This document shows, one piece after another, positions 8,590-19,905 of a stretch of 64,000 bases of DNA. The position numbers and the translations under genes were made by a program. Each line of letters starts with the position of its first letter. The stretch's first letter is position 1. Under the pieces are notes generated by a model that did no database searches, was not told the origin of the DNA, and saw only the letters and a list, made by a program, of their open reading frames with translations. Source of the DNA: JALOLG01 sp963776935 (GTDB lineage: Bacteria > Actinomycetota > Acidimicrobiia > Acidimicrobiales > Ilumatobacteraceae); NCBI GenBank assembly GCA_963776935.1, contig CAVZOP010000012.1, positions 1 through 64,000 on the forward strand, read 5' to 3'.

Positions 8590-10398
8590 ATGACGAGCAC
8601 GTATCGACCACCGCTGCGCGACATCCACTTCGTCCTCGACGAAGTGGTCGGCCTCCGACAGCTGTTGGAGACCGAGCGCTTCGGCCACGTCGACGCCGAC
8701 ACCGTGCACGGCGTCCTCGACGAAGTCGGCCGGTTCATGTCCGATGTCGTGGCACCGACGAATCGCGATGGTGATCGGATCGGCAGTGTCTGGAACCCCG
8801 ACTTCACCGTCACCACGCCGGAGAGCTTCAAGCTCGCCTACAAGCAGTACGTGCGCACCGGCTACGGAGCCGTGCCGTTCGATCCGGAGTTCGGTGGAGG
8901 CGGATTCCCGTGGGTCACGGCGATCGCCACCCAGGAGATGCTCACCAGCGCCAACATGGCGCTGTCGCTGTGCCCGCTGCTGACCCAGGGTGCGATCGAG
9001 GCGGTATCGCATCACGGATCCGACGAGCTCCGCCGCACGTACCTGCCGCGGATGCTCACCGGCGAGTGGCCGGGGACCATGAACCTCACCGAGCCCCAGG
9101 CGGGCAGCGACGTCGGCGCCGTGCGGACGAAGGCCGAGCCGGTTGGCGACGGCTCGTGGCGCATCAGCGGCCAGAAGATCTTCATCACGTACGGCGAGCA
9201 CGACCTCGCCGACAACATCGTGCACCTGGTGCTGGCCCGCACACCTGGCTCGCCGCCCGGCACCAAGGGGATCTCGATGTTCCTCGTTCCCAAGTTCCTC
9301 GTGGCGGGCGACGGTTCGCTCGGCGAGCGCAATGACGTCACCTGCGTGTCGATCGAGCACAAGTTGGGGATCCACGGCAGCCCGACGTGCGTGCTGTCGT
9401 TCGGCGAGGGCGACGGCGCGGTCGGGTGGTTGATCGGCGACGAGCGCGAGGGCATGCGGAACATGTTCACGATGATGAACACCGCCCGCCTGTCGGTCGG
9501 TTTGCAGGGCCTCGCCATCGCCGAGCGGGCGTACCAGCAGGCGCTCGCGCACGCCCAGGAGCGCCGCCAGGGGCGAGCGGTCGGCGCCCCGGCCGGCGAG
9601 CAGAGCCCGATCATCGAGCACCCCGACGTCCGCCGGATGCTCATGACGCAGCGGGCCTGGATCGATGCCATGCGGTGCCTGATCTACGAGAACGCGGCCG
9701 CCGTCGACCGGGCCGCTTCCGCTACCGACGCCGCCGAGCGGCAGCGTTGGGAGGAGATCGTCGACCTTTACATCCCGCTGTCGAAGGCGCTCTGCACCGA
9801 CCTTGGGAACGAGCTCACGTCGCTGGCGCTGCAGGTCCACGGTGGCATGGGGTTCGTCGAGGAGGCCGGCGCCGCGCAGCACTACCGCGACATCCGCATC
9901 GCCGCCATCTACGAGGGCACCAACGGGATCCAGGCGGCCGACCTCGTCGGGCGCAAGCTGACGATGCGGGCGGGCGGCGTCGTGTTCGATCGGCTCGACG
10001 CGTTCGGCGCCGACGCCGCCCGGCTGTGTGAGCTGGCCGAGTTGCAGCGCTTCGGCGCCAATCTGCAGGCCGCGATCGGCGCCGCCCGGACGGCGACCGA
10101 GTTCCTCGTCGAGCGGGCGGCGTCCGATCCGAACGCGGCCCTGTCGGCGTCGACGCCGTACCTGCGGTTGCTCGGCACCGTCGTGTGCGCCGGGTTGCTC
10201 GCCCGCTCGGCGCTGGCGGCGTCGGCCGGTGGCGGCGGTACTTCCGCCCGGGAGACCGACGAGGCGGCGTTCCGCCACGCCAAGGTCGTGTCGGCGAGGT
10301 TCTTCGGCGAGCAGATCCTGCCCACCGCCGTCGGCCTCCTCGGCGCGATCACCGCCGGCTCCGCCGACCTGTTCGCCCTCACCCCCGACCAACTCTGA
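8590..10398 (+). CDS. Acyl-CoA dehydrogenase (large, about 600-residue type)
   Basis: FAD flavoprotein that introduces the alpha-beta double bond in acyl-CoA. It has the N-terminal all-alpha domain, the middle domain motif MNLTEPQAGSDVGAVRTKAEP with the following GQKIFITYGEHD, and the C-terminal domain with VHGGMGFVEEAGAAQHYRDIRIAAIYEGTNGIQAADLVGRKL (catalytic Glu in YEGTNGIQA). A further C-terminal domain of about 120 residues places it with FadE5/AidB-like long dehydrogenases. The start ATG at 8590 follows AGGGAGTCG. It is divergent from the acyl-CoA ligase and probably acts on the same substrate. Confidence 0.93.
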   Translation: MTSTYRPPLRDIHFVLDEVVGLRQLLETERFGHVDADTVHGVLDEVGRFMSDVVAPTNRDGDRIGSVWNPDFTVTTPESFKLAYKQYVRTGYGAVPFDPEFGGGGFPWVTAIATQEMLTSANMALSLCPLLTQGAIEAVSHHGSDELRRTYLPRMLTGEWPGTMNLTEPQAGSDVGAVRTKAEPVGDGSWRISGQKIFITYGEHDLADNIVHLVLARTPGSPPGTKGISMFLVPKFLVAGDGSLGERNDVTCVSIEHKLGIHGSPTCVLSFGEGDGAVGWLIGDEREGMRNMFTMMNTARLSVGLQGLAIAERAYQQALAHAQERRQGRAVGAPAGEQSPIIEHPDVRRMLMTQRAWIDAMRCLIYENAAAVDRAASATDAAERQRWEEIVDLYIPLSKALCTDLGNELTSLALQVHGGMGFVEEAGAAQHYRDIRIAAIYEGTNGIQAADLVGRKLTMRAGGVVFDRLDAFGADAARLCELAELQRFGANLQAAIGAARTATEFLVERAASDPNAALSASTPYLRLLGTVVCAGLLARSALAASAGGGGTSARETDEAAFRHAKVVSARFFGEQILPTAVGLLGAITAGSADLFALTPDQL

Positions 10399-10414
10399 CG
10401 CGTGGCCGACGCGC

Positions 10415-10583
10415 CAATGCGAACAGTTCGATTTGTGTCGACACCGTCTGCGCGTCAGGTCGAACTGTTCGACTGGGCTCGTCACACGGGACGGCGTCGT
10501 GTGTTCGTCAATGCGAACAGTTCGATTTGTGTCGACACCGTCTGCGCGTCAGGTCGAACTGTTCGACTGGGCTCGTCACACGG
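10415..10583. repeat. Two perfect 75-bp direct repeats with internal inverted repeats
   Basis: The units at 10415-10489 and 10509-10583 are identical, with 19 bp between. Inside each, CGAACAGTTCGA pairs with TCGAACTGTTCG 28 bp away, and a perfect 10-bp palindrome GTGTCGACAC lies in the loop. No ORF is expected here. The repeats sit between the acyl-CoA dehydrogenase stop and the clpB promoter. Confidence 0.9.
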
Positions 10584-10613
10584 TCGGCACTCGTCGGCCC
10601 ATCGTAGGAAAGT

Positions 10614-10630
10614 TGATACGAGGCGTATCA
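10614..10630. promoter_or_regulatory. Operator-like palindrome upstream of clpB
   Basis: TGATACG-AGG-CGTATCA is a perfect 7+3+7 inverted repeat centred 38 bp before the clpB start codon, a position suited to repression. It matches neither the HspR HAIR element (CTTGAGT-N7-ACTCAAG) nor CIRCE. The regulator is unknown. Confidence 0.5.
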
Positions 10631-10659
10631 GGATCCACGCTCGGGAGTAGACTGACCAC

Positions 10660-13161
<2,502 letters not shown>

Positions 13162-13220
13162 CGCCGACCACAATTAGCGCGAACACAAGTCTGTGCAGAC
13201 TGCTGGTGTTTCCTTCCGCT

Positions 13221-13256
13221 CGCCGCCTCCAGGGTTCCCGCCTCCTGGAGGCGGCG
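13221..13256. terminator. Bidirectional terminator between clpB and sensor kinase
   Basis: CGCCGCCTCCAGG pairs perfectly with CCTGGAGGCGGCG across a 10-nt loop, followed on the plus strand by CTGGTTTT. It lies between convergent genes. Confidence 0.7.
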
Positions 13257-13311
13257 ACTGGTTTTCGGGCCGGTTACGCCGCTGGCGATCGACCGCTAGA
13301 TGCGGGGCCGA

Positions 13312-14533
13312 TCAGGCCCGCACCAGCCGATAGCGGACGCGGAGTGGCCGTGGCGCGGCGATGTCGACGCTGCCCCCGTCGACCTGCGCCAGGCGTCGGG
13401 CCAGGGGGAGTCCGCGGCCGTGTCGCGCTCGACGGATCGTTGGGTCCCTCGAACACGGACTTGACAGCCGCGTCACTGAGCCCTGGACCTTGATCGATCA
13501 CGGTCACCGACGTGTCCTCGACGAGCAGCGTGACCGATCCCCGGCCGTGCCGCAGTGCGTTGTCGATCAGGATGTCGATCACCTGGCCGGCGAGGCCCTT
13601 GGTGCCCACGACGCGCGATGTCTCCATCGTGATGACGGCGATCGAGCGCCGCGCCTCGGCGAACCGCGGGCTCCATTCGGCGACATGGTCGTCGACGACG
13701 GTGACGAGATCGAACGTCGTCCGTTCCCGTGTCGTGCTGTCGCGCGTCGCGGCCAGCAGTTCGTCGATCGTCGTGTTGAGCTGCTCGGTCTGCGAGAGCC
13801 CGGCCAACGCCTCGTCGACGACTTCGGGGTTGGGGTGCCGGGCGAGGATCTCGAACCGCATCGAGATGCCCGTGAGCCCGCTGCGTAGCTGGTGCGTGGC
13901 ATCGGCCGTGAAGTGACGCTCGGTCGCGAGCATGCGGTCGACCCGGGCGCCGCTGACGCGGAGCGCGTTCGTGATCCGGTCGATCTCGGGGATCTGGGTG
14001 GTCGGCAACTTCGACGAGCTGAAGTCACCGTCGCCGAAGCGCGCCGCCGTCGCGGCGACACGTTCGAGCGGGCGGGCCAGCTGGCGGGCCTGGACCGCCG
14101 CCAGCCCGGCCGCGGCGAGGACGGCGCCGGCGGCGAGCGCCAGCAGGATGTACGTCTGCTCGCGGAAACGGTCGTCGAGCGGGGCGCTGTCGGCGACGAG
14201 CTCGATCTGGGTGCCGCCCGGTCCGGACCGCACGACCGAGATCGGATCGACGATGTCTTCCGGGATGGTGGACACCAGCAGCCCGCCGTCGACGGAGATG
14301 ATCCGCAGTCCGTCACCGGGCGCGAGCAAGGACTCGAGCCGCGCGACGTCCGGATCCCGTCCCGCCTCGAAGTCATCGGCGAGCGAACTGGAGATGGCGA
14401 CGAGCTGTTCCTCCATCCGACCCCGCAGCTCGTTCTCCGCCGAGCGGTACACGACGATGCCGACCGGGATCGCGAGCGCGGTGAGCACGACCAGGACGAT
14501 CGCGATCGTCGAGACAACGAGGCGACGCCGCAC
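13312..14533 (-). CDS. Two-component sensor histidine kinase (frameshifted near C-terminus)
   Basis: Membrane-bound sensor: membrane segment at about 6-29, an extracytoplasmic domain of about 100 residues, a second segment at about 129-148, HAMP-like linker, dimerisation box HFTADATHQLRSGL with the phospho-acceptor His at 214, N box ILIDNALRHG and G1 box VIDQGPGLSD. The frame then fails after VFEGPNDPSS; a one-base shift at about 13423-13430 restores the G2 box HGRGLPLARRLAQVDGG and a natural stop at 13312. Read unshifted, the ORF runs on to 13274 with a meaningless tail. GTG start, 13 bp after the response regulator stop. Confidence 0.85.
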
Positions 14534-14546
14534 GGTCGCTGCCCGA

Positions 14547-15227
14547 TCAGCCCTGGAAGCGGAAGCCGACCCCGCGGATCGTCACCACGATCGACGGTGG
14601 GTCGGAGTCGTCACCGATCTTCTTGCGGAGCGTCGACACGTGCGTGTCGAGCGTTCGGGTCGAACCCCACCAGTGCTCGTCCCACACCTGGTTCATGATC
14701 TGCTCGCGGGTGAACGTGACCCCGGGGCGGCTCATCAACAGGGCGAGCAGGTCGAACTCCTTCGAGGTCAGCTCGATCTCGCGGTCGTCGATGAACGTGC
14801 GCCGGGCGTCGCGATCGACACGCAGGCCGGCACCTTCGAGCATGGGGGTTGCCCGCGTCGCCTGTTCGACGACGCGGAGCCGGGCGCGCACGCGGGCGAT
14901 CAACTCGGCGAGGCGGAACGGCTTGGCGATGTAGTCGTCGGCCCCGGCACCCAACCCGACGATCACGTCCATCTCCTCGGCGTGCGCCGTCAGCATCACG
15001 ATCGGGAGGTCGGGGATATCGGCACGCAACTTGCGGCACACGTCGAGCCCGTCGATGTCGGGCAGCGTCAGGTCGAGCAGCACGAGATCTGGTCGGTCCC
15101 GTTCGACGGCTGCAAGGGCGTCCTTGCCGCCATCGACGTGGGTGACCGTGAAGCCTTCCGAGACCAGCACGCGCACGAGCGGCTCGCTGATGCGTTCGTC
15201 GTCTTCGACCAGCAGAATCAACGTCAC
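14547..15227 (-). CDS. OmpR/PhoB-family response regulator
   Basis: A 226-residue DNA-binding regulator. The receiver domain has the acidic pair at residues 9-10, phospho-acceptor Asp52 in LLDLTLPD, and the conserved Lys in YIAKPF; the C-terminal winged helix ends with the typical TLDTHVSTLRKKIG and VRGVGFRF-like motif (IRGVGFRFQG). It starts with GTG. It forms an operon with the downstream sensor kinase, its likely partner; the signal is not evident. Confidence 0.93.
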   Translation of the reverse strand: MTLILLVEDDERISEPLVRVLVSEGFTVTHVDGGKDALAAVERDRPDLVLLDLTLPDIDGLDVCRKLRADIPDLPIVMLTAHAEEMDVIVGLGAGADDYIAKPFRLAELIARVRARLRVVEQATRATPMLEGAGLRVDRDARRTFIDDREIELTSKEFDLLALLMSRPGVTFTREQIMNQVWDEHWWGSTRTLDTHVSTLRKKIGDDSDPPSIVVTIRGVGFRFQG

Positions 15228-15248
15228 GACAGGAGCGTACGCGCCGCG

Positions 15249-16569
15249 TCACCCGCGCCGTCGGAGTGCGGCCGCGTGAGCGGGAAAACCTTCGTGGTCG
15301 GCGAGGGCGATTATCGACGGCGTCATGCGGGCGAGTGCCGTGGCGTCGGCCCTGGCGACGGCGGTGCGCTTCAAGAAGGCGTTGGCCGTGATGCCCGACG
15401 ACACGTGCGCGAACCCGCTCGTCGGCAACGACGCCGGACAGCCGATCACGAAGTTGGCGGCGCTGAACGGGCGTGTGCTGGCCGACGAGGATCTCGCCGG
15501 CGTTGTGCAGCGCGTCGACGACGCCGTCGACATGGTCGTCGTCGACGGCGACCTGCAGATGCTCCGGCGCGTACCGGTTGGCGATCGCCGCGGCCTCCTC
15601 GAGCGACTCGACGACCACGCACCCGCCGTTGACACCGAGCGCCGCTCGGGCTGCCGTGGCGCGTACGTCGGGCAGGTCGGCGAGCCGCGCTTCGAGCTCG
15701 GCGTCGGTCGCGTCCGCGAGCTGCGTCGACGTCGTGAGGAGCACGACCGACGAATCGGTTCCGTGCTCGGCTTCGATGAGCAGATCGGCGGCCAGCCGGG
15801 CTGGGTCGGCCGTGCCGTCGGCGATGACGAGACTCTCGGTGGGGCCGAGCAGCATCATCGTCGAGACGCCGTGGCGTTGCATCTCGACCTGGGCGATGGT
15901 GACCGCCGGGGAGCCGGGGCCGACGACCTTGCGGACCTTGGGGATCGACTCGGTGCCGAACCCGAGGGCGGCGATGCCGGCCGGTCCGTTGACGCGGAAC
16001 ACGTCGCGCAGGCCGAGCTTGCGGCACACGACGAGCACCGCCGGATCGACGTCGCCACCACGACCGGGAACCGGCGGCACGACGAGCGCCAGTTCCGGTA
16101 CACCGGCGACGACCGCCGGCACCGCCAGTTGATAGGCGACGCTCGGGTAGCTGGCCTTGCCGGACGGGGTGAACAGTCCTGCCGACGACACCGGCGTGAT
16201 CTTCTCCCCCACGGTCAGCCCGGGTTCCGACTCGAAGTTCCAGTCGGTGGTGCGCGCCAGTTGCTGCTCGTTGAACGCCCGGAGATGGGTGATGGCGTCG
16301 TCGATCGCGGCATCGACCGCCGGATCGACCGCGGCCTGGTCGAGCTCGTCGTCGGTGATGCGGAGCCCATCGGGATCGACCACGACCCCGTCGTGGCGTG
16401 CCAGCGCATCGCACACCGCCGCGTCGCCGCGCTCGCGGACGTCGTCGATCAGCTCACCGATCGAGGCGCGCAGTGCGGGGTCGAAGATGTCGTCGAGCCC
16501 TCTGGCGCACAGGCGGTCGCGCGCGTCCGCGGACATGTCGGCCCACCGTTGGCGACGCATCACCGTCAT
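15249..16569 (-). CDS. hisD: Histidinol dehydrogenase-family protein (frameshifted)
   Basis: HisD-fold NAD-dependent dehydrogenase. Family motifs seen: FTPSGKASYPS, GVPELALVVPP, GFGTESIPKVRKVVGPGS, and YAPEHLQ with the catalytic Glu-His pair. After GQHTP the frame breaks at about 15467-15473; a one-base shift recovers LPTSGFAHVSSGITANAFLKR and the end PAHAAALRRRG. Compared with E. coli HisD, the Gln of QAEH is Glu here, and the GDY...GPNHVLPT stretch reads AANFVIGCPASLPT, so at least one zinc ligand (Asp360) appears lost. No other his genes are near. It may be a divergent paralogue acting on another alcohol rather than the histidine-pathway enzyme. Confidence 0.8.
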
Positions 16570-16613
16570 CGAAGGGCACGGTAGCGGCGGTGCGGGACAG
16601 TACCGTTGCGGAA

Positions 16614-17888
16614 ATGCCCGTCACCGTCGTCGTCGGCGCCCAGTGGGGTGACGAGGGCAAGGCGAAGATCATCGACCTGCTCGCCAAGGAGCACACGTAC
16701 GTGGTGCGTTACCAAGGCGGCCACAACGCCGGGCACACCGTCGTCGTCGGCGACCAGAAGTACGCCCTGCAGCTCGTGCCGAGCGGCGTGCTGTACGACC
16801 ACGTGGTTCCCGTCATCGCCAACGGTGTCGTGGTCGATCTGCCGACGTTGTTCCACGAGATCGACGTGCTCGAGTCGCGGGGCATCCCGTGCGGCGATCT
16901 CCGCGTGTCGAGCCATGCCCACCTGATCTTCCCGTGGCACCAGGCCCACGACGCGATCGCCGAGGCGATGCGCGGCGACGACAAGATCGGCACCACCCTG
17001 AAAGGGATCGGTCCGGCGTACGCCGACAAGGCCCGGCGGGTGGGCATCCGCGCCGGCGAGGTGCTCGACCTGGATTCGTTCACGAGCGCCGTCCGCGCGC
17101 GTGCGGTTGCCGAGAACACGCTGATCGAGCAGGCCGGTGGCGAAGCGATCGATGTCGACGACGTCGTCGCCCGGTTCCGCGCCTTCGGAACCCGGCTGCA
17201 GCCGTACGTGTGCGACACCGTCGGTTTGTTGCACGATGCGCTGGCCGCCGGGGTGCAGATCCTGCTCGAAGGCGCGCAAGCGACGTTCCTCGACCTCGAT
17301 CACGGCACGTATCCCTACGTCACGTCGTCGAACCCGACGGCGGGCGGCGCGTGCGCAGGTACGGGGCTCGGACCGCGCGACATCGATCGCATCGTCGGCA
17401 TCTCCAAGGCGTACACGACGCGTGTCGGTGCCGGTCCGTTCCCGACCGAGCTCACCGATGACGACGGCGACACGCTCGTCGAAGTCGGCCGCGAGTTCGG
17501 CACCGTGACGGGGCGCCGGCGCCGGGCGGGCTGGCTCGACTGCGTCATGCTGCGCCAGGCGATCCGCCTCAACAGCCTCACCGAGCTGGCGCTCACCAAG
17601 CTCGACGTGCTCGACGGGTTCGACACCGTGAAGGTCTGCACCGGGTACCGCCTCGATGGCGAGTTGCTCGCCACGTATCCCGATCGCGCCGACCTGCTGG
17701 CGAGAGTCGAGCCCGTGTACGAGACGATGCCGGGATGGCGAACCGACGTGTCCGAGGCCCGTCGGCCGGATGCCCTGCCGGCGCCCGCCCGCGCCTTCAT
17801 CGAGCTGGTCGAGAAGCAGGTCCACATCCCCGTCAAGGTGATCGGTGTCGGCGCCGAACGCGACGACTACCTGTTGTGGACGGCGTGA
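16614..17888 (+). CDS. purA: Adenylosuccinate synthetase
   Basis: Converts IMP, aspartate and GTP to adenylosuccinate in AMP synthesis. The 424-residue chain has the N-terminal loop GAQWGDEGKAK with catalytic Asp, VRYQGGHNAGHT with catalytic His, the IMP-binding IGTT, HGTYPYVTSSNPTAGG, and the GTP-binding TGRRRRAGWLD and TKLDVLDG. Two near-invariant glycines are alanine: GDEGKGK reads GDEGKAK and EGAQGT reads EGAQAT. It is divergent from the HisD-like gene and followed by purB 55 bp on. Confidence 0.95.
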   Translation: MPVTVVVGAQWGDEGKAKIIDLLAKEHTYVVRYQGGHNAGHTVVVGDQKYALQLVPSGVLYDHVVPVIANGVVVDLPTLFHEIDVLESRGIPCGDLRVSSHAHLIFPWHQAHDAIAEAMRGDDKIGTTLKGIGPAYADKARRVGIRAGEVLDLDSFTSAVRARAVAENTLIEQAGGEAIDVDDVVARFRAFGTRLQPYVCDTVGLLHDALAAGVQILLEGAQATFLDLDHGTYPYVTSSNPTAGGACAGTGLGPRDIDRIVGISKAYTTRVGAGPFPTELTDDDGDTLVEVGREFGTVTGRRRRAGWLDCVMLRQAIRLNSLTELALTKLDVLDGFDTVKVCTGYRLDGELLATYPDRADLLARVEPVYETMPGWRTDVSEARRPDALPAPARAFIELVEKQVHIPVKVIGVGAERDDYLLWTA

Positions 17889-17943
17889 CGGGCGGATCCG
17901 TTGCCGTACCCCGCGCCCGGCATGATCGCGGCGTGACGACGCC

Positions 17944-19245
17944 ATGATCCCGCGGTACTGCACACCGGAGATGACCGCCGTGTGGTCGGACGTCGCCAAG
18001 TTCCAACGGTGGCTCGAGGTCGAGCTCCTGGCGACCGAGGCGCACGCCGCGATCGGTGTCGTGCCGACCGCCGATGCCCGGGCGTGTCGCGAGCGGGCAC
18101 CAGTCGTCGACGAGTCGTTCGTCGAGGCGGTCCTCGAGCGCGAGGCGGTCACCGACCACGACGTGGCGGCCTTCGTCGACGTGGTTCAGGACGCGATCGG
18201 CGGGCCGGAGGCGTCGTGGATCCACTACGGGCTGACGTCGACCGACGTCGTCGACACGGCGCTGTGCTGGGCGATGCGCGATGCGGTCGACGAGTTGATC
18301 GCGGCCGCGACGGACCTGCTGCGCACGCTCGTCGATCTCGCCCGTGCCCACCGCGACACGGTGATGATCGGGCGGACCCACGGCATCCATGCCGAGCCGA
18401 CGACGTTCGGCGCCAAGGCCGCGCTGTGGGCGCTCCAGGTCGACCGCGATCGGGCCCGGCTGACGTCCGCCCGGGCGGCGGTGTCGGTGATGAAGCTGAG
18501 TGGCGCGGTGGGGACCTACTCGAACGTCCCGCCCGACGTCGAGTCGCACGTCGGACGGGCGTTGGGGCTGACCCCGGTCCCCGCCACGCAAGTCGTCGCC
18601 CGCGACCGTCACGCCGAGTTCCTGTGGGCATGCACGGCGATGGGCACGACCTGCGAGGCGGTGGCGGTGGAGCTCCGGCACCTGCAACGCACGGAGGTGA
18701 GCGAGGTCCGCGAGGGGTTCAAGCCCGGCCAGAAGGGGTCGTCGGCGATGCCCCACAAGCGCAATCCGATCTCGGCCGAGACGATTTCGGGTCTCTCCCG
18801 GGTGCTCAGAGGGAATCTGCAGGCTGGGCTGCAAGACGTCGCCTTGTGGCATGAGCGAGACATCTCACACTCGTCCGTCGAACGTGTCGTTCTGCCCGAT
18901 TCGTCGCAGCTTGCGCACTACGTAACACGCCGTCTCACGCGACTGTTGTCAGGGCTCGAGATCATGCCGGAGCAAATGTTGCGCAACCTTTGGTCGAGCT
19001 ACGGGCTCGTGTTCAGTCAGCCGGTTCTCCTCGCACTCGTGCGCTCCGGGAAGACCCGCGATGAGGCGTATCGCATCGTGCAGCGCAATGCCATGAAGGC
19101 ATGGGACGAACAAATGGATTTTCGGACGTTGCTCGAAGACGATCCCGACGTATCGGTCGATTCGCTCGACGAGGCGTTCGACCTTTCTCGATCGCTGCGC
19201 AACCTCGGCCCGGTCTTCGCCGCCCTCGACGACCTCACGCTCTGA
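17944..19245 (+). CDS. purB: Adenylosuccinate lyase
   Basis: Catalyses fumarate release from adenylosuccinate and SAICAR, so it serves both the AMP branch and step eight of IMP synthesis. The 433-residue protein has the superfamily signature GSSAMPHKRNP with the flexible catalytic loop, the IGRTHGIHAEPTTFG region with the catalytic His, and HERDISHSSVER. Start: the ATG at 17944 gives the usual MIPRYCTPEM beginning. The last third of the gene (from about 18850) uses noticeably fewer G/C third positions than the first two thirds. A perfect palindromic hairpin follows. Confidence 0.95.
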   Translation: MIPRYCTPEMTAVWSDVAKFQRWLEVELLATEAHAAIGVVPTADARACRERAPVVDESFVEAVLEREAVTDHDVAAFVDVVQDAIGGPEASWIHYGLTSTDVVDTALCWAMRDAVDELIAAATDLLRTLVDLARAHRDTVMIGRTHGIHAEPTTFGAKAALWALQVDRDRARLTSARAAVSVMKLSGAVGTYSNVPPDVESHVGRALGLTPVPATQVVARDRHAEFLWACTAMGTTCEAVAVELRHLQRTEVSEVREGFKPGQKGSSAMPHKRNPISAETISGLSRVLRGNLQAGLQDVALWHERDISHSSVERVVLPDSSQLAHYVTRRLTRLLSGLEIMPEQMLRNLWSSYGLVFSQPVLLALVRSGKTRDEAYRIVQRNAMKAWDEQMDFRTLLEDDPDVSVDSLDEAFDLSRSLRNLGPVFAALDDLTL

Positions 19246-19260
19246 CGTCCACAACGCGAA

Positions 19261-19304
19261 CTGTCTGCTCCAGATCGCGGATATCCGCGATCTGGAGCAG
19301 ACAG
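19261..19304. terminator. Perfect 44-bp palindrome after purB, hairpin family B (copy 1)
   Basis: CTGTCTGCTCCAGATCGCGG and two further bases are followed directly by their exact complement with no unpaired loop. GACGGGGCTTTT follows, a fair T-run for termination of purB. The outer TGTCTGCTCCAGAT core recurs in the hairpin at 53443-53485. Confidence 0.8.
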
Positions 19305-19353
19305 GACGGGGCTTTTGAAACTTGGTGCTGACCAGCGGGTCAGTCAGTAAATG

Positions 19354-19773
19354 TCAGGACGAGCGGGAGATCCCGGCCCGCTTCAGCACGCCGGCCTCGA
19401 CGCCGACCTCGCGCCACGAGGAGTACGAGATCCCCTGGCGCTCGCTGTATCCCTTGGCGACCGAGACGAACGCGTCCTCGAGTGTCGACGTGTCGACGCT
19501 GGACTCCATGGAGGCCAACTCGTCGGTCAGGTTCCGGCGTTCCTGGACGAGTTTCAACTCGCTCAAGGGATCGGCGTCAACAAGTGCCTCGTCGATCGCG
19601 GCGAGGCGCTTGTTGATCGAATCCGCCGTCCGCTTGCGGCCCCGCTTGGGCTTGGACGAACGCAACGCTTCCAGATAATCCCGAACGGCTCGACCTTCCG
19701 TGCGCCCCTGCGCGAGAGCAGCCTTGTGTTCTTTGGTCATGGGTCCTTTGGGACCTCGCTTTTTCGCAGCCAT
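19354..19773 (-). CDS. Basic AT-hook-like protein of unknown function
   Basis: A 139-residue protein I cannot assign to a named family. The N-terminus is Lys/Arg-rich with an AT-hook-like RGPKGP core (residues 5-12) and a second basic patch KPKRGRKR around 41-48. The middle (about 50-95) is helical and charged and could form a coiled coil. The end SYSSWREVGVEAGVLKRAGI looks like a small three-helix domain, perhaps DNA-binding. This arrangement fits a nucleoid-associated or DNA-bridging protein in the general style of Lsr2, but there is no clear homology to it. The gene stands alone in a locally less GC-rich stretch. Confidence 0.6.
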   Translation of the reverse strand: MAAKKRGPKGPMTKEHKAALAQGRTEGRAVRDYLEALRSSKPKRGRKRTADSINKRLAAIDEALVDADPLSELKLVQERRNLTDELASMESSVDTSTLEDAFVSVAKGYSERQGISYSSWREVGVEAGVLKRAGISRSS

Positions 19774-19905
19774 AACCCAAGTCTACGCCCACGTCCCGAT
19801 GTTTTCTAATGCGCTGATCGGCTCGGCTCATTTGCGAATGTCAGCTGACGATGGGCCACTCCCATCACATCAGTCGCATCACAGCAGGCCGATCAGATGA
19901 GACCG

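Noticed and set aside
10420..10471. CGAACAGTTCGA elements as LexA (SOS) boxes
   Set aside because: The half-sites GAAC and GTTC are separated by one base, whereas the actinobacterial SOS box needs four.
6568..10485. A single very long minus-strand ORF across the ligase and acyl-CoA dehydrogenase
   Set aside because: The upstream part is the antisense of the dehydrogenase in GC-rich sequence; the ligase starts at 8439 behind a clear ribosome site.
10415..10583. CRISPR array
   Set aside because: Only two units of 75 bp with a 19-bp gap and no cas genes.
13274..13311. Extended C-terminus of the sensor kinase
   Set aside because: The tail is a post-frameshift artefact; the corrected frame stops at 13312 after a proper ATPase G2 box.
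14611..15248. Continuation of the HisD-like frame through the response regulator
   Set aside because: Arises only because the frameshift in the HisD-like gene bypasses its true stop; the response regulator is intact in its own frame.
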